A DNA stretch of 13,519 bases from Competibacteraceae bacterium UBA6584 (GTDB lineage: Bacteria; Pseudomonadota; Gammaproteobacteria; Competibacterales; Competibacteraceae). Made by a program: the position numbers and the translations under genes. Of the stretch, positions 1-7,013 are shown piece by piece. Below the pieces are notes generated by a model. It was not told the origin of the DNA. It saw only the letters and a list, made by a program, of their open reading frames with translations, and ran no database searches. Location: positions 1,869 through 15,387 of the forward strand of contig DJIW01000026.1 of assembly GCA_002433805.1 (NCBI GenBank), given 5' to 3'. Numbering within the stretch: the stretch's first letter is position 1; every line of letters begins with the position of its first letter.

Positions 1-1383
1 CAGCTCACCTACCTGCTGTTCCTCAAACTAGCCCACGAATATGCGCAGGAACCCTACAACCGCGACACCCGCATCCCCAAGCACCACGACTGGGCCAGCC
101 TGCGCGGCAAGACCGGCGCGCCGCTGGAGGCGCACTACCTGATCACGCTGAACCGACTGGGCCAGGAGTCCGGCATGTTGGGCGCGATCTTCTTCAAGGC
201 GCAGAACAAAATCCAAGACCCCGCCAAGCTGGCCCGCCTGGTGCAGATGATCGACGCCGAAAACTGGATCAGCCTGGATGCCGACACCAAGGGCGACCTG
301 TACGAAGGGCTGTTGCAGAAAAACGCCGAGGACACCAAAAGCGGCGCGGGCCAATACTTCACGCCGCGCGCCCTGATCGAAGCGATGGTGGCCTGCGTGC
401 GGCCGCAACCCGGCAAGACCATCGCCGATCCGGCTTGCGGAACGGGCGGGTTTTTTCTCGGCGCGTACCACTGGCTCACCCGCCCCGCCGCCAAGCTCGA
501 CAAGCGGCAAAAGGAATTCCTGCGCCATCAGACGTTTTACGGCAATGAAATCGTGCCCAACACCCGCCGCCTCTGTCTGATGAATCTGTTTTTGCACAAC
601 ATCGGCGATTTAGACGGCGAACCCTCGGTGGAGCGGTCCGACGCGCTCATCGCCGAACCGAAACGCAAAGTGGATTACGTGCTGGCCAACCCGCCATTCG
701 GCAAAAAAAGCAGCATGACGATCACTAACGAAGAAGGCGAGGAAGATCGCGACGCGCTCACCTACGAGCGTCAGGATTTCTGGGAAACCACCTCAAACAA
801 GCAACTGAACTTCCTCCAACACATCGTCAACCTGCTGAAGGTGCAAGGGCAAGCCGCCGTGGTGTTGCCGGACAACGTGCTGTTTGAAGGCGGCGCGGGC
901 GAGCGCATCCGCCGCAAGCTGCTAGAGACCTGCGATGTCCACACCATCCTGCGGCTGCCCACCGGCATCTTTTACGCGCAAGGTGTCAAGGCCAACGTGG
1001 TGTTTTTCGACGCCAAACCCAAGGACGGCCAAATTCATACCCCCGGCGTCTGGTTCTATGACCTGCGCACCAACAAGCACTTCACGCTCAAAACCCGGAC
1101 GCTGAAACTCGACGATCTGCAAGATTTCATTGGCTGCTACCACCCGGACAACCGGCATCAGCGCACGGAAACGGAGCGTTTCAAGTACTTCACCTATGAT
1201 GAGCTGGTCGCCCGCGACAAAGCCAGCCTGGATGTTTTCTGGCTGAAGGATGACAGTCTGGAAACGCTTGACGACTTGCCGCCGCCCGATGTTTTGCAGC
1301 AAGAAATCATCGAGCATCTCGAAGCGGCTCTCGCCTCATTCAGGGATGTGGCGGTCGCCCTCAGGCGCGACTACCGTCAATGA
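1..1383 (+). CDS. hsdM: Type I restriction-modification DNA methyltransferase subunit M (partial, 5' end outside window)
   Basis: N6-adenine DNA methyltransferase subunit of a type I restriction-modification system; with HsdS it methylates host DNA using S-adenosylmethionine. The frame is open from base 1, giving 460 residues. The first visible residues, QLTYLLFLKLA, match a segment that normally lies about 30 residues from the HsdM N-terminus, so little is missing. Seen in order (numbering from the first visible codon): GAGQYFTPR at about 115-123, the SAM-binding motif I DPACGTGGF at about 143-151, and the catalytic motif IV NPPF at about 230-233. An ATG at 175 is internal, not the true start. 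The C-terminus has the usual helical segment (LEAALASFRDVA) and ends with a charged tail RRDYRQ. No hsdS or hsdR follows; partners could lie upstream of the window, or the gene could be an orphan. Family assignment is firm; the system's completeness is unknown. Confidence 0.95.
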   Translation, partial: QLTYLLFLKLAHEYAQEPYNRDTRIPKHHDWASLRGKTGAPLEAHYLITLNRLGQESGMLGAIFFKAQNKIQDPAKLARLVQMIDAENWISLDADTKGDLYEGLLQKNAEDTKSGAGQYFTPRALIEAMVACVRPQPGKTIADPACGTGGFFLGAYHWLTRPAAKLDKRQKEFLRHQTFYGNEIVPNTRRLCLMNLFLHNIGDLDGEPSVERSDALIAEPKRKVDYVLANPPFGKKSSMTITNEEGEEDRDALTYERQDFWETTSNKQLNFLQHIVNLLKVQGQAAVVLPDNVLFEGGAGERIRRKLLETCDVHTILRLPTGIFYAQGVKANVVFFDAKPKDGQIHTPGVWFYDLRTNKHFTLKTRTLKLDDLQDFIGCYHPDNRHQRTETERFKYFTYDELVARDKASLDVFWLKDDSLETLDDLPPPDVLQQEIIEHLEAALASFRDVAVALRRDYRQ

Positions 1384-1392
1384 CCCATGCCG

Positions 1393-1421
1393 CTGACATT
1401 GGATTGACCGATTCATATAGA
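1393..1421 (+). promoter_or_regulatory. Candidate sigma70 promoter for the DUF123 gene
   Basis: A -35 element CTGACA (1393-1398, 5/6 to consensus) and a -10 element TATAGA (1416-1421, 4/6) are separated by exactly 17 bases. They lie in the short gap between hsdM and the DUF123 gene. Transcription would start near 1428, leaving a leader of about 30 bases. This suggests the DUF123 gene is transcribed independently of hsdM. Judged from the sequence only. Confidence 0.5.
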
Positions 1422-1458
1422 CGGTTGCGAGCGTCCTGCAATGGGCTGAAAAGGGCTG

Positions 1459-1944
1459 ATGGGCGTAGACCGGCGCGATGCGATGGATGAGGCTCGGCGG
1501 GCCGATGGCCGGTCGGGAACTTATGCGCTGTTGCTGCGGCTGGATGTTGAGGAATCCATCCGCGTCGGCCGGCGGTTGTTGCCGCTGACGCCGGGCTGGG
1601 CGCTTTATATCGGCAGCGCCTTCGGTCCCGGCGGGGTGGAAGGCCGCTTGCGCCATCATCGCCGTCTGGCGGCTCGCCCGCACTGGCATATCGATTACCT
1701 ACGGCGCTACGCTGCACTTGAGGCCGTCTGGCGCAGCCACGATCCGAAGCGCCGCGAATGTTTATGGGCGGGTTTGTGCGCTGGGGAATTGGGCGGGCGA
1801 GCGCCGCCGTTCCGATTCGGCGCTTCCGATTGCCGCTGCCCCGCCCATCTGTACCTATTCGACGCTCGACCCTCGCGCGCGCGCTTCATCGAGACGTTGC
1901 AATCGCGCGCGCCCGATCACGCCGGCGTGGTCGAAAGCGACTGA
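1459..1944 (+). CDS. DUF123 / GIY-YIG-like (Uri superfamily) nuclease-family protein
   Basis: A 161-residue protein matching the DUF123 family, a divergent GIY-YIG-like group of small proteins often annotated as Uri-superfamily endonucleases. Visible marks are G-T-Y at residues 20-22 (the GIY position), Y-I-G at 50-52, the conserved GSAFGPGGVEGRLRHH block at 52-67, PHWHIDYLR at 74-82, ECLWA at 100-104 and GFGASDCRC-like FGASDCRCPAH at 120-130. These cover the whole domain, so the gene looks complete. The start at 1459 has AAAAGGG at 1449-1455 but only three bases of spacing; an ATG at 1483 would also keep the full domain. DNA cleavage is predicted from the fold and I know of no firm substrate. 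It sits just after hsdM but has its own promoter candidate, so a link to restriction-modification is only suggestive. Confidence 0.88.
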   Translation: MGVDRRDAMDEARRADGRSGTYALLLRLDVEESIRVGRRLLPLTPGWALYIGSAFGPGGVEGRLRHHRRLAARPHWHIDYLRRYAALEAVWRSHDPKRRECLWAGLCAGELGGRAPPFRFGASDCRCPAHLYLFDARPSRARFIETLQSRAPDHAGVVESD

Positions 1945-1945
1945 T

Positions 1946-2431
1946 TCAAGGCTTTCCGTGTCCTGAATGATCCTGGCCGTGTTGGGGCATGGAATCCATC
2001 ATGCTCTCGCGCTTCACCACCGGCACCGTGATGCGTAGCGCGCCCGCCTTTTCCAGATGGAGCGTCAGCGGAAAGCTTTGACCGGCTTGCAAGGGTTTTT
2101 TTAGATCGATCAGCATCACATGCAAGCCCCCCGGCTTGAGCGAGGTGGTTTTGCCGCCCGCCAAATCCACCGCTTCGACCTTGCGCATTTTCATCAAGGT
2201 GCCTTCCATGAGCGTCGTATGCAGTTCGATGGAACCGGCCACGTCTTTCGCCTCGACGCTCAGCAAGCGATCCGCGTCGCCACCGTTGACCGCATCAAAA
2301 TAGACCGCGCCGGTTTTCGCGCCGGGCGGCGTTTCGGCCGCCTGCGGATTCGCAATCTGGATGGCGCCGTTTCCCGCCGCCAGCGCCAGCGCGTTGTAGG
2401 TCAATAACAGACTGAATAAAAAGCGTTTCAT
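1946..2431 (-). CDS. Periplasmic copper chaperone PCu(A)C
   Basis: A 161-residue exported protein of the PCu(A)C family (formerly DUF461). These bind Cu(I) in the periplasm and deliver it to the CuA site of cytochrome c oxidase, often with a Sco protein. Residues 1-19 form a signal peptide (basic start MKR, hydrophobic core, cleavage near ALA-AG). The family metal motif H-X10-M-X21-H-X-M is matched exactly by H71, M82, H104 and M106. The tail after residue 144 is rich in Met and His (MMDSMPQHG, DHSGHGKP), a second probable copper-binding stretch seen in many members. The start is supported by AAGGAG at 2439-2444 with seven bases of spacing. It converges with the DUF123 gene, stop codons one base apart, and diverges from nadC. 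No oxidase or Sco gene is in view. Confidence 0.94.
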   Translation of the reverse strand: MKRFLFSLLLTYNALALAAGNGAIQIANPQAAETPPGAKTGAVYFDAVNGGDADRLLSVEAKDVAGSIELHTTLMEGTLMKMRKVEAVDLAGGKTTSLKPGGLHVMLIDLKKPLQAGQSFPLTLHLEKAGALRITVPVVKRESMMDSMPQHGQDHSGHGKP

Positions 2432-2460
2432 GATTTTTCTCCTTGTTTTGGCATAATAAC

Positions 2461-2488
2461 CTTAAAGCATTGCTCGTCCTTCCATCAA
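2461..2488 (-). promoter_or_regulatory. Candidate promoter for the PCu(A)C gene
   Basis: On the minus strand, TTGATG (2488 to 2483) and TTTAAG (2466 to 2461) form -35 and -10 candidates with 16 bases between them, each 4/6 to consensus. The predicted start of transcription leaves a leader of about 20 bases before the ribosome binding site region. No obvious copper-regulator operator was recognised. The same 117-base gap must also hold the nadC promoter, for which I found no convincing pair. Confidence 0.35.
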
Positions 2489-2548
2489 AAAAACAGCTAT
2501 GTTGATTGTTTTCCGCTCGATGCGGATCGCGTTGCGAGGAACCCGCCC

Positions 2549-3379
2549 ATGATGATGCCCGATCCCAATCCCACCGTGGCCACAGCCTTGGCCGAAGATA
2601 TCGGCGGCGGCGATCTGACCGCCGCGCTGATCCCCGAAACGGCCGAGGCCGAAGCCACCGTCATCAGCCGCGAGCCGGCGGTGTTGTGCGGGACAGCCTG
2701 GTTTGACGCGGTATTCCGCCAGCTCGATTCGCGCGTCGCGGTCGGTTGGCGGGCGGCTGACGGGGACCGAGTCGAGCCCGATCAACTGCTGTGCCTGCTT
2801 CGCGGCCCGGCCCGCAGCCTGCTGACCGGCGAACGCACCGCGCTCAATTTTCTACAAGCCCTGTCCGGCACCGCCACGCTGGCCCGGCAGTTCGCCGATA
2901 CCGTGGCCGGCACCGGCGCGACCATTCTCGACACCCGCAAGACGATTCCCGGTTTGCGGCTGGCTCAAAAGTACGCCGTCCGCTGCGGCGGCTGTCAGAA
3001 CCATCGCATCGGCCTGTTCGACGCGGTATTGATCAAGGAAAATCATATTATGGCGGCGGGTTCGATCACTGAAGCCATCCGGACGGCCCGCCGCTTGCAT
3101 CCCGGCGTCAAACTGGAAGTGGAGGTCGAAAACCTGGCGCAACTGGAAGAAGCGCTGTCGGCCGGCCCCGATATTGTGATGCTGGATAATTTCGATCTGG
3201 CGACGATGGCCGAGGCGGTGCGGCTGACCGCCAAGCGCGTCAAGCTGGAAGCATCGGGCAACGTCAACTTCACCACGGTGCGCCGGATCGCCGAAACCGG
3301 CGTGGATTACATTTCCATCGGCGGCTTGACCAAGGACGTGCGCGCGGTGGACTTGTCGATGCGCTTCCGCGCCTTGTGA
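2549..3379 (+). CDS. nadC: Nicotinate-nucleotide diphosphorylase (carboxylating), quinolinate phosphoribosyltransferase
   Basis: Converts quinolinate and PRPP to nicotinate mononucleotide, CO2 and pyrophosphate in de novo NAD synthesis; cytoplasmic. The 276 residues cover the whole family; E. coli NadC is about 20 residues longer at the N-terminus. Visible landmarks are GERTALN at 94-100, DTRKT at 128-132 (catalytic Arg/Lys), RCGGCQNHR at 145-153, LIKENH at 161-166, EVEVEN at 190-195, MLDNF at 211-215, SGNV at 236-239 and the phosphate-binding end ISIGGLTKDV at 255-264. The Cys at 149, where E. coli has Gly, is a variant I recall from pseudomonads. The first of three consecutive ATG codons is taken as the start because GAGGA lies eight bases upstream (2536-2540). 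nadA and nadB are not adjacent, and it stands alone between the divergent copper chaperone and a small unknown gene. Confidence 0.97.
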   Translation: MMMPDPNPTVATALAEDIGGGDLTAALIPETAEAEATVISREPAVLCGTAWFDAVFRQLDSRVAVGWRAADGDRVEPDQLLCLLRGPARSLLTGERTALNFLQALSGTATLARQFADTVAGTGATILDTRKTIPGLRLAQKYAVRCGGCQNHRIGLFDAVLIKENHIMAAGSITEAIRTARRLHPGVKLEVEVENLAQLEEALSAGPDIVMLDNFDLATMAEAVRLTAKRVKLEASGNVNFTTVRRIAETGVDYISIGGLTKDVRAVDLSMRFRAL

Positions 3380-3397
3380 AACGCGGGGCTCGCGCGG

Positions 3398-3415
3398 TTG
3401 TCATAAAATAGTAAC
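3398..3415 (+). promoter_or_regulatory. Possible Pho box (PhoB-binding site)
   Basis: TTGTCATAAAATAGTAAC matches the E. coli pstS Pho box (CTGTCATAAAACTGTCAT, from memory) at 13 of 18 positions. The first half-site and the A/T spacer are nearly perfect; the second half is weak. A poor -10 like sequence TAGGCT (3426-3431) follows after ten bases, which is the spacing expected of PhoB-activated promoters. It lies 69 bases before the ATG at 3484. A chance match in an A/T-rich patch cannot be excluded. Confidence 0.35.
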
Positions 3416-3441
3416 CGAGCGGACTTAGGCTACAGGCTCGG
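3415..3441. repeat. Inverted repeat, 6-bp arms CCGAGC/GCTCGG
   Basis: Perfect arms CCGAGC (3415-3420) and GCTCGG (3436-3441) flank a 15-base loop. No T-run follows, so it does not look like a classical terminator for nadC. It overlaps the presumed promoter of the small downstream gene and could be an operator or part of the leader. Confidence 0.3.
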
Positions 3442-3468
3442 ACAATAGAAACCAAGAAGCAGGTATTG

Positions 3469-3473
3469 AGGAG
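3469..3473 (+). promoter_or_regulatory. Ribosome binding site deciding the start of the 73-aa gene
   Basis: AGGAG lies ten bases before ATG 3484. An upstream in-frame TTG at 3466 overlaps this site and so cannot be served by it, which favours the ATG. Confidence 0.65.
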
Positions 3474-3483
3474 AAGAACGCCA

Positions 3484-3705
3484 ATGTATGCCGAAATAAT
3501 GCTGGGCACCCGCCCGGTGGGTCGCGGTCATCCCGTCGCCGATTATCGGGCGGCAGATTTTTTACGCCAGGAAATCGCTTTTTTTGAAGGGCGCTTGCAC
3601 GAGATGGGCGAACAAGGCGATTGCGCTTACGAACACGCGCTCAGCCGGGCCTATGAAACTCTGTTGCGCGAGCGCCGCGACCAGTTGTCCCAATTGCAAG
3701 CCTGA
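3484..3705 (+). CDS. Small protein of unknown function (73 aa)
   Basis: I do not recognise a family. The 73-residue product has no signal peptide or membrane segment. A short N-terminal part (MYAEIMLGTRPVGRGHP) leads into charged, probably helical sequence from about residue 19 to the end, with heptad-like hydrophobic spacing in the last 25 residues (ALSRAYETLLRERRDQL). It has a single Cys at 47. A helical bundle or a small adaptor is possible but not shown. ATG 3484 is chosen because AGGAG lies ten bases upstream. Coding is supported by that site, by good codon use and by its own upstream region, which includes a Pho-box-like sequence. It stands between nadC and the DUF3108 gene, and a terminator-like hairpin follows. 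Confidence 0.68.
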   Translation: MYAEIMLGTRPVGRGHPVADYRAADFLRQEIAFFEGRLHEMGEQGDCAYEHALSRAYETLLRERRDQLSQLQA

Positions 3706-3720
3706 ACTCCTTCCAAACCG

Positions 3721-3748
3721 GCATTCTTAGCCCGTCGGGTCGGAATGC
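3721..3748 (+). terminator. Possible weak terminator hairpin after the 73-aa gene
   Basis: Arms GCATTC (3721-3726) and GAATGC (3743-3748) enclose a second short stem CCC-GTC-GGG, with a small internal bulge. The run that follows is TTTAT, poor for an intrinsic terminator. It may end transcription of the small gene or simply be a structured leader of the next one. Confidence 0.3.
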
Positions 3749-3756
3749 TTTATCAT
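3727..3756 (+). promoter_or_regulatory. Weak promoter candidate for the DUF3108 gene and downstream cluster
   Basis: TATCAT (3751-3756) matches the -10 consensus at 5/6. The only -35 within range is TTAGCC (3727-3732, 3/6), with 18 bases between. It overlaps the hairpin at 3721-3748. If real, it could drive DUF3108 and the six-gene membrane cluster behind it. Confidence 0.25.
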
Positions 3757-3816
3757 GCGCGGCCGTTGTTGTTGAAACCGTTGGCCGGTCCTTGAGCCGG
3801 CGAGGATTGCCGCCGC

Positions 3817-4533
3817 ATGACGCTCTCGATTCGCGTTGCATTGCTGGGTTGCTTGCTGGCTTCGTGGCCGGCGCTGGCGCTGTCTGAGGACTTGCCGGTC
3901 AAACCGTTCCAGGCGCGCTATGAGGTCTACGGTTCCGGTTTCTCCATCGGCGAGGCGGTGATGAGCTTGAATCTCGCCGGCGACGCCTACCAGATGAGCA
4001 CGCGGGTCCGGCCCAACGGCTTGGCCGCGATGCTGGTCTCCGGTCAGATCGACGAACAGGCGAGCGGTGAAATTCGGGAGGGCGCCATCCGCCCGATCCG
4101 CTACGAGCGGCGCGTGGAAACACCCAAAAAGAAGCAAACGGTGCAACTGCGATTCGATTGGTCGGCCAAGCAAATTCAAGCGAGCGACAACGAGCGGCGG
4201 GCCACGCTGCCGCTGTCGTCCGGTGTGATGGACCCGTTGAGTCTAAATTTGCAGGCGATGTGGGACTTGCAAAACGGCCGCGCCCCAACCCAGTACGTTC
4301 TGGCGGACGAAACCGAACTGAAGACTTATCAGATCAAGAACGAAGGCGAGGAAACGCTCGATACGTCAGTCGGCAAACTGCGCGCGATTCGGCTCAGTCA
4401 GGCCAAGCCCGGCAAGACGCGGATCACCACGTTCTGGTTCGCGCCGCCGTTGCATTATCTGCCGGTGCGGGTCATGCAGCAGAAGGATAATAAGGAAGTC
4501 TTGCGGATGGAAATCCGGGCGGTCGAACGCTGA
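3817..4533 (+). CDS. DUF3108 domain-containing exported protein
   Basis: A 238-residue protein whose body matches DUF3108, a beta-rich periplasmic family without an assigned activity. Residues 1-23 are a signal peptide (Arg at 6, hydrophobic core, cleavage near ALA-LS). Family traits are the opening FQARYEVYGSGFSIGEAVMSL at about 31-51, the central YERR at 96-99 with a basic KKK shortly after, the VMDPLSLN segment at 137-144, and the closing FWFAPPLHYLPVRV at 206-219. GAGGA (3802-3806), ten bases upstream, supports the ATG. Only 30 bases separate it from the first GT39 gene, so it may be the first gene of that operon. A role in envelope glycolipid handling would be inference from position only. 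Confidence 0.85.
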   Translation: MTLSIRVALLGCLLASWPALALSEDLPVKPFQARYEVYGSGFSIGEAVMSLNLAGDAYQMSTRVRPNGLAAMLVSGQIDEQASGEIREGAIRPIRYERRVETPKKKQTVQLRFDWSAKQIQASDNERRATLPLSSGVMDPLSLNLQAMWDLQNGRAPTQYVLADETELKTYQIKNEGEETLDTSVGKLRAIRLSQAKPGKTRITTFWFAPPLHYLPVRVMQQKDNKEVLRMEIRAVER

Positions 4534-4563
4534 GTTTGACGGCTGTCGGATCGGGGGTCGTTC

Positions 4564-6195
4564 ATGCGTTTCGCGCCTTTCACGGTCGCCGGCGACGGAC
4601 GCGATGACCGTCCGCTCTACGCGGGGTTGGCGCTGGCGCTGTTTTTCAGTTTCTTTTATCAGCTCGGCGCGGTCCCGCTGTTTGATCTGGATGAAGGCGC
4701 GTTCGGCCAGGCCACGCGCGAAATGTTCTTGCGCGGCGATTTCATGTCCACCTATCTCAACGGTCAGCCGCGCCACGACAAACCGATTTTGAGTTACTGG
4801 TTGCAGGCGGCCAGTTTGAGGGCGTTCGGCGTTAACGAATTTGCATTTCGGCTGCCCTCGGCGCTGGCGGCGTCGGCGTGGACCTTGCTGGTCTTTGGGT
4901 TCGGGCGGCGGGTGGCTGATAGCCGGCGCGGGTTGCTGGCGGCGCTGTTGCTGTCCACTTCGCTGGCGGTGACGGCGATCGGCAAGGCGGCGACCGCCGA
5001 CGCGCTGCTCAATCTGTTGCTGGCGGCCAGCGTGATGGCGCTGTATCTGTATTTGCGGGAAGGCCGGCGGTGTTGGCTGTATGCGGCGGCGGCGGCGATG
5101 GGCCTGGGATTTCTGACGAAAGGTCCGGTGGCGGTGGTGATTCCCGGCGGCGTCAGCCTGCTGTATTGCGCCAGCCGGGGCGAGTGGCGCGACGGGTTGC
5201 GGCTGGCCTTGGATTGGCGGGCGTGGCTGGTGTTTTTCGCCATCGCCGCGCCTTGGTATCTCCTGCAATACTGGCGCGAGGGCGAAGGATTCGTTCTGGG
5301 CTTTTTTCTGCGGCACAACTGGGGCCGGTTCCAGCAGCCGTTGGAGGGGCATGGCGGCGGCTGGTGGTACTACGCGCCGGTGTTGCTGGTGGGGTTGCTG
5401 CCGCATACCGGGCTGTTGCCGCGCGTGGCGTTGGCGCGTTGGCGCGCATGGATCGCCGATCCGCTGGGCCGCTATCTGTTGATCTGGTTCGGCTGGGTGT
5501 TGTTAGTATTCTCGCTGGCTGCGACCAAACTCCCGCATTATCTGACCTACGGCTATACCGGACTGTTTTTGTTGATGGCTCCGGAAGCGGACAAACCGGG
5601 TCCGGCCGGTTGGCTGCTGTTCCCGCAATTGCTGTTTTTCGGGCTGTTGCTGGCTTTGCCGGGACTGGCGGGGTTGGCCGCGCCGAGCGTGCGGGATGAA
5701 CTGGCGCGCGCGCAGTTGCAGGGTTTGACGGTTCCGCTCGACTATTATGCGGTGCTGGCGGCGGCAGTTTTGCTCACCCTGTATGGGATGCGCGAGCGGC
5801 GCATCGCCCCGGTTTATAAACTGATCGCGAGCGGTTTGATGCTGGTGAGCGTAACGTCCGGTCAAGTCGCGCCGCTGGTGGCGAGCGTCCGGCAACAGCC
5901 GGTCAAGGACGCCGGTTTGCTGGCGCGTCAGTATCCGCAGCAGCCGGTGGTGATGTGGGGGGTTAATGTGCCCAGCTTCAGCGTTTACAGCGGGCGGATC
6001 GTCGAGCGCCGGGCGCCGCGTCCGGGCGATGTGGCGTTGGTTAAAAGCACCAGCCTACCCGCCTTGGAAGCCCACGAGGTGCTGTACCAGCGCCACGGCA
6101 TCGCCCTGGCGCGGCTCGCGCCGGCCGCCGTCGAGGCTGCCTCCCGCGCGCCGGAGCAACCCGGTGGCGCGCCAGTCGCCGAAACGGTTCCGTGA
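4564..6195 (+). CDS. ArnT-like glycosyltransferase family 39 (PMT_2) membrane protein, first copy
   Basis: A 543-residue integral membrane glycosyltransferase of the ArnT/PMT superfamily (GT39/GT83 type). These take a sugar from a polyprenyl-phosphate donor and transfer it, on the periplasmic side, to lipid A, a glycan or a protein. After a first membrane helix (about 18-35) comes the periplasmic acidic motif FDLDEGAFGQATREM at 40-54, with D43 and E44 the likely catalytic acids. Then come LNGQPRHDKPILSYWL at 65-80 and NEFAFRLPSA at 91-100, all hallmark positions. Many membrane helices follow, including ATKLPHYLTYG near residue 320. A soluble C-terminal part (about 425-543) ends in a Pro/Ala-rich tail. 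The length is close to ArnT. The stop overlaps the start of the next gene by four bases (GTGA), suggesting translational coupling. The sugar and acceptor cannot be read from sequence. Confidence 0.9.
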   Translation: MRFAPFTVAGDGRDDRPLYAGLALALFFSFFYQLGAVPLFDLDEGAFGQATREMFLRGDFMSTYLNGQPRHDKPILSYWLQAASLRAFGVNEFAFRLPSALAASAWTLLVFGFGRRVADSRRGLLAALLLSTSLAVTAIGKAATADALLNLLLAASVMALYLYLREGRRCWLYAAAAAMGLGFLTKGPVAVVIPGGVSLLYCASRGEWRDGLRLALDWRAWLVFFAIAAPWYLLQYWREGEGFVLGFFLRHNWGRFQQPLEGHGGGWWYYAPVLLVGLLPHTGLLPRVALARWRAWIADPLGRYLLIWFGWVLLVFSLAATKLPHYLTYGYTGLFLLMAPEADKPGPAGWLLFPQLLFFGLLLALPGLAGLAAPSVRDELARAQLQGLTVPLDYYAVLAAAVLLTLYGMRERRIAPVYKLIASGLMLVSVTSGQVAPLVASVRQQPVKDAGLLARQYPQQPVVMWGVNVPSFSVYSGRIVERRAPRPGDVALVKSTSLPALEAHEVLYQRHGIALARLAPAAVEAASRAPEQPGGAPVAETVP

Positions 6196-7013
6196 ATCCG
6201 TCCCGTTCTGCTCGCCCGCGCCGCTGGAATCCCTGGTATTGGGATTTGCCGATGGCGGCTTTGGCCGGCATGGTGGCGATTGTGCTGTTGCGCGCCGACG
6301 AGACGCTGTTTCTGAGTCTCAACCGGTTGAGCGCCTACACCGGCGACGGCTTGTGGGCCAACATCACCGTCCTGGGCGATGCCTTGATCGCGCTGACGCT
6401 GTTTTTGGCGTTGGTGCGGCGTTGGCCGGATTTGGTTTGGGCGGGATTGCTGGCCGGCGTGCTGACTTTTTTGTTCGTGCACGGTTTCAAGCACGGATTG
6501 TCGCTTCCCCGTCCGGCGTCGCTGTTGTCCGGCGAGCAATTCCATATCATCGGCCGGGTGTTGCTGACCCGTTCGTTTCCCTCGGGCCACGCCGCGACCG
6601 CCGCAATGGTGGTCGGCGTCATCGTGTTGCATCTGTCGGATCGCGGGCGGACCTGGTTGGCCGCGCCGCTGCTGGCCTTGGTCGGGTTGGTCGGTCTGTC
6701 GCGGGTCGTGGTCGGCGCGCATTGGCCGGCGGACGTGTTGGCGGGTGCTGCGGGCGGTTGGCTGGCGGCGGTGGGCGGCATGCTATGGGCGCGGCGTTGG
6801 CCGTGGGGAGCCAGCCCCGCCGGCCGGCGCTGGTTGACCCTGATCTTGACGGCCTGCGCCTTGGCGGCGTTGCTCCATTATCAAAACGGCTATCCGCAAG
6901 CCGCCGCCTGGCAACGTCTCCTGGCTTCGCTGTCTTTGGGAAGCATGGCGTATCAGCTTTGGACGGAGCGCCGGGAAAATGGCCGCGCCAACCCCGAATC
7001 AGGCCGCTCGTGA
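6192..7013 (+). CDS. PAP2-family membrane phosphatase, first copy
   Basis: A 273-residue membrane phosphatase of the PAP2 superfamily, whose members dephosphorylate lipid phosphates such as undecaprenyl pyrophosphate, phosphatidic acid or lipid A. All three catalytic blocks are intact: K100-X6-R107-P108 (KHGLSLPRP), S128-F-P-S-G-H133 and S170-R171-X5-H177-X3-D181. Hydrophobic segments surround these, and one more membrane helix lies in the C-terminal extension after residue 210. The start is GTG at 6192, inside the stop of the preceding GT39 gene; no internal start would keep the full N-terminal helices. The stop is directly followed by the ATG of the next gene (TGAATG). In this context recycling of the undecaprenyl carrier is the natural guess, but lipid A dephosphorylation is equally compatible. 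Confidence 0.9.
   Translation: MNPSRSARPRRWNPWYWDLPMAALAGMVAIVLLRADETLFLSLNRLSAYTGDGLWANITVLGDALIALTLFLALVRRWPDLVWAGLLAGVLTFLFVHGFKHGLSLPRPASLLSGEQFHIIGRVLLTRSFPSGHAATAAMVVGVIVLHLSDRGRTWLAAPLLALVGLVGLSRVVVGAHWPADVLAGAAGGWLAAVGGMLWARRWPWGASPAGRRWLTLILTACALAALLHYQNGYPQAAAWQRLLASLSLGSMAYQLWTERRENGRANPESGRS

Noticed and set aside
145..153. Idea that Cys in the NadC RCGGCQNHR segment (codon 149, near 2993-2995) is an aberrant active site
   Set aside because: From memory, pseudomonad NadC proteins carry the same CGGCxNHR form, so it is an ordinary variant. The coordinates given in this entry are residue numbers of NadC.
28..597. Minus-strand 189-codon frame opposite hsdM
   Set aside because: It is the antisense shadow of a well-supported methyltransferase; no family resemblance.
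4366..5406. Long minus-strand open frame (346 codons) opposite DUF3108 and the first GT39 gene
   Set aside because: Its product is Gln/Arg/Pro-rich low-complexity sequence without domains, as expected from the antisense of a GC-rich gene; the plus-strand genes have clear family motifs.
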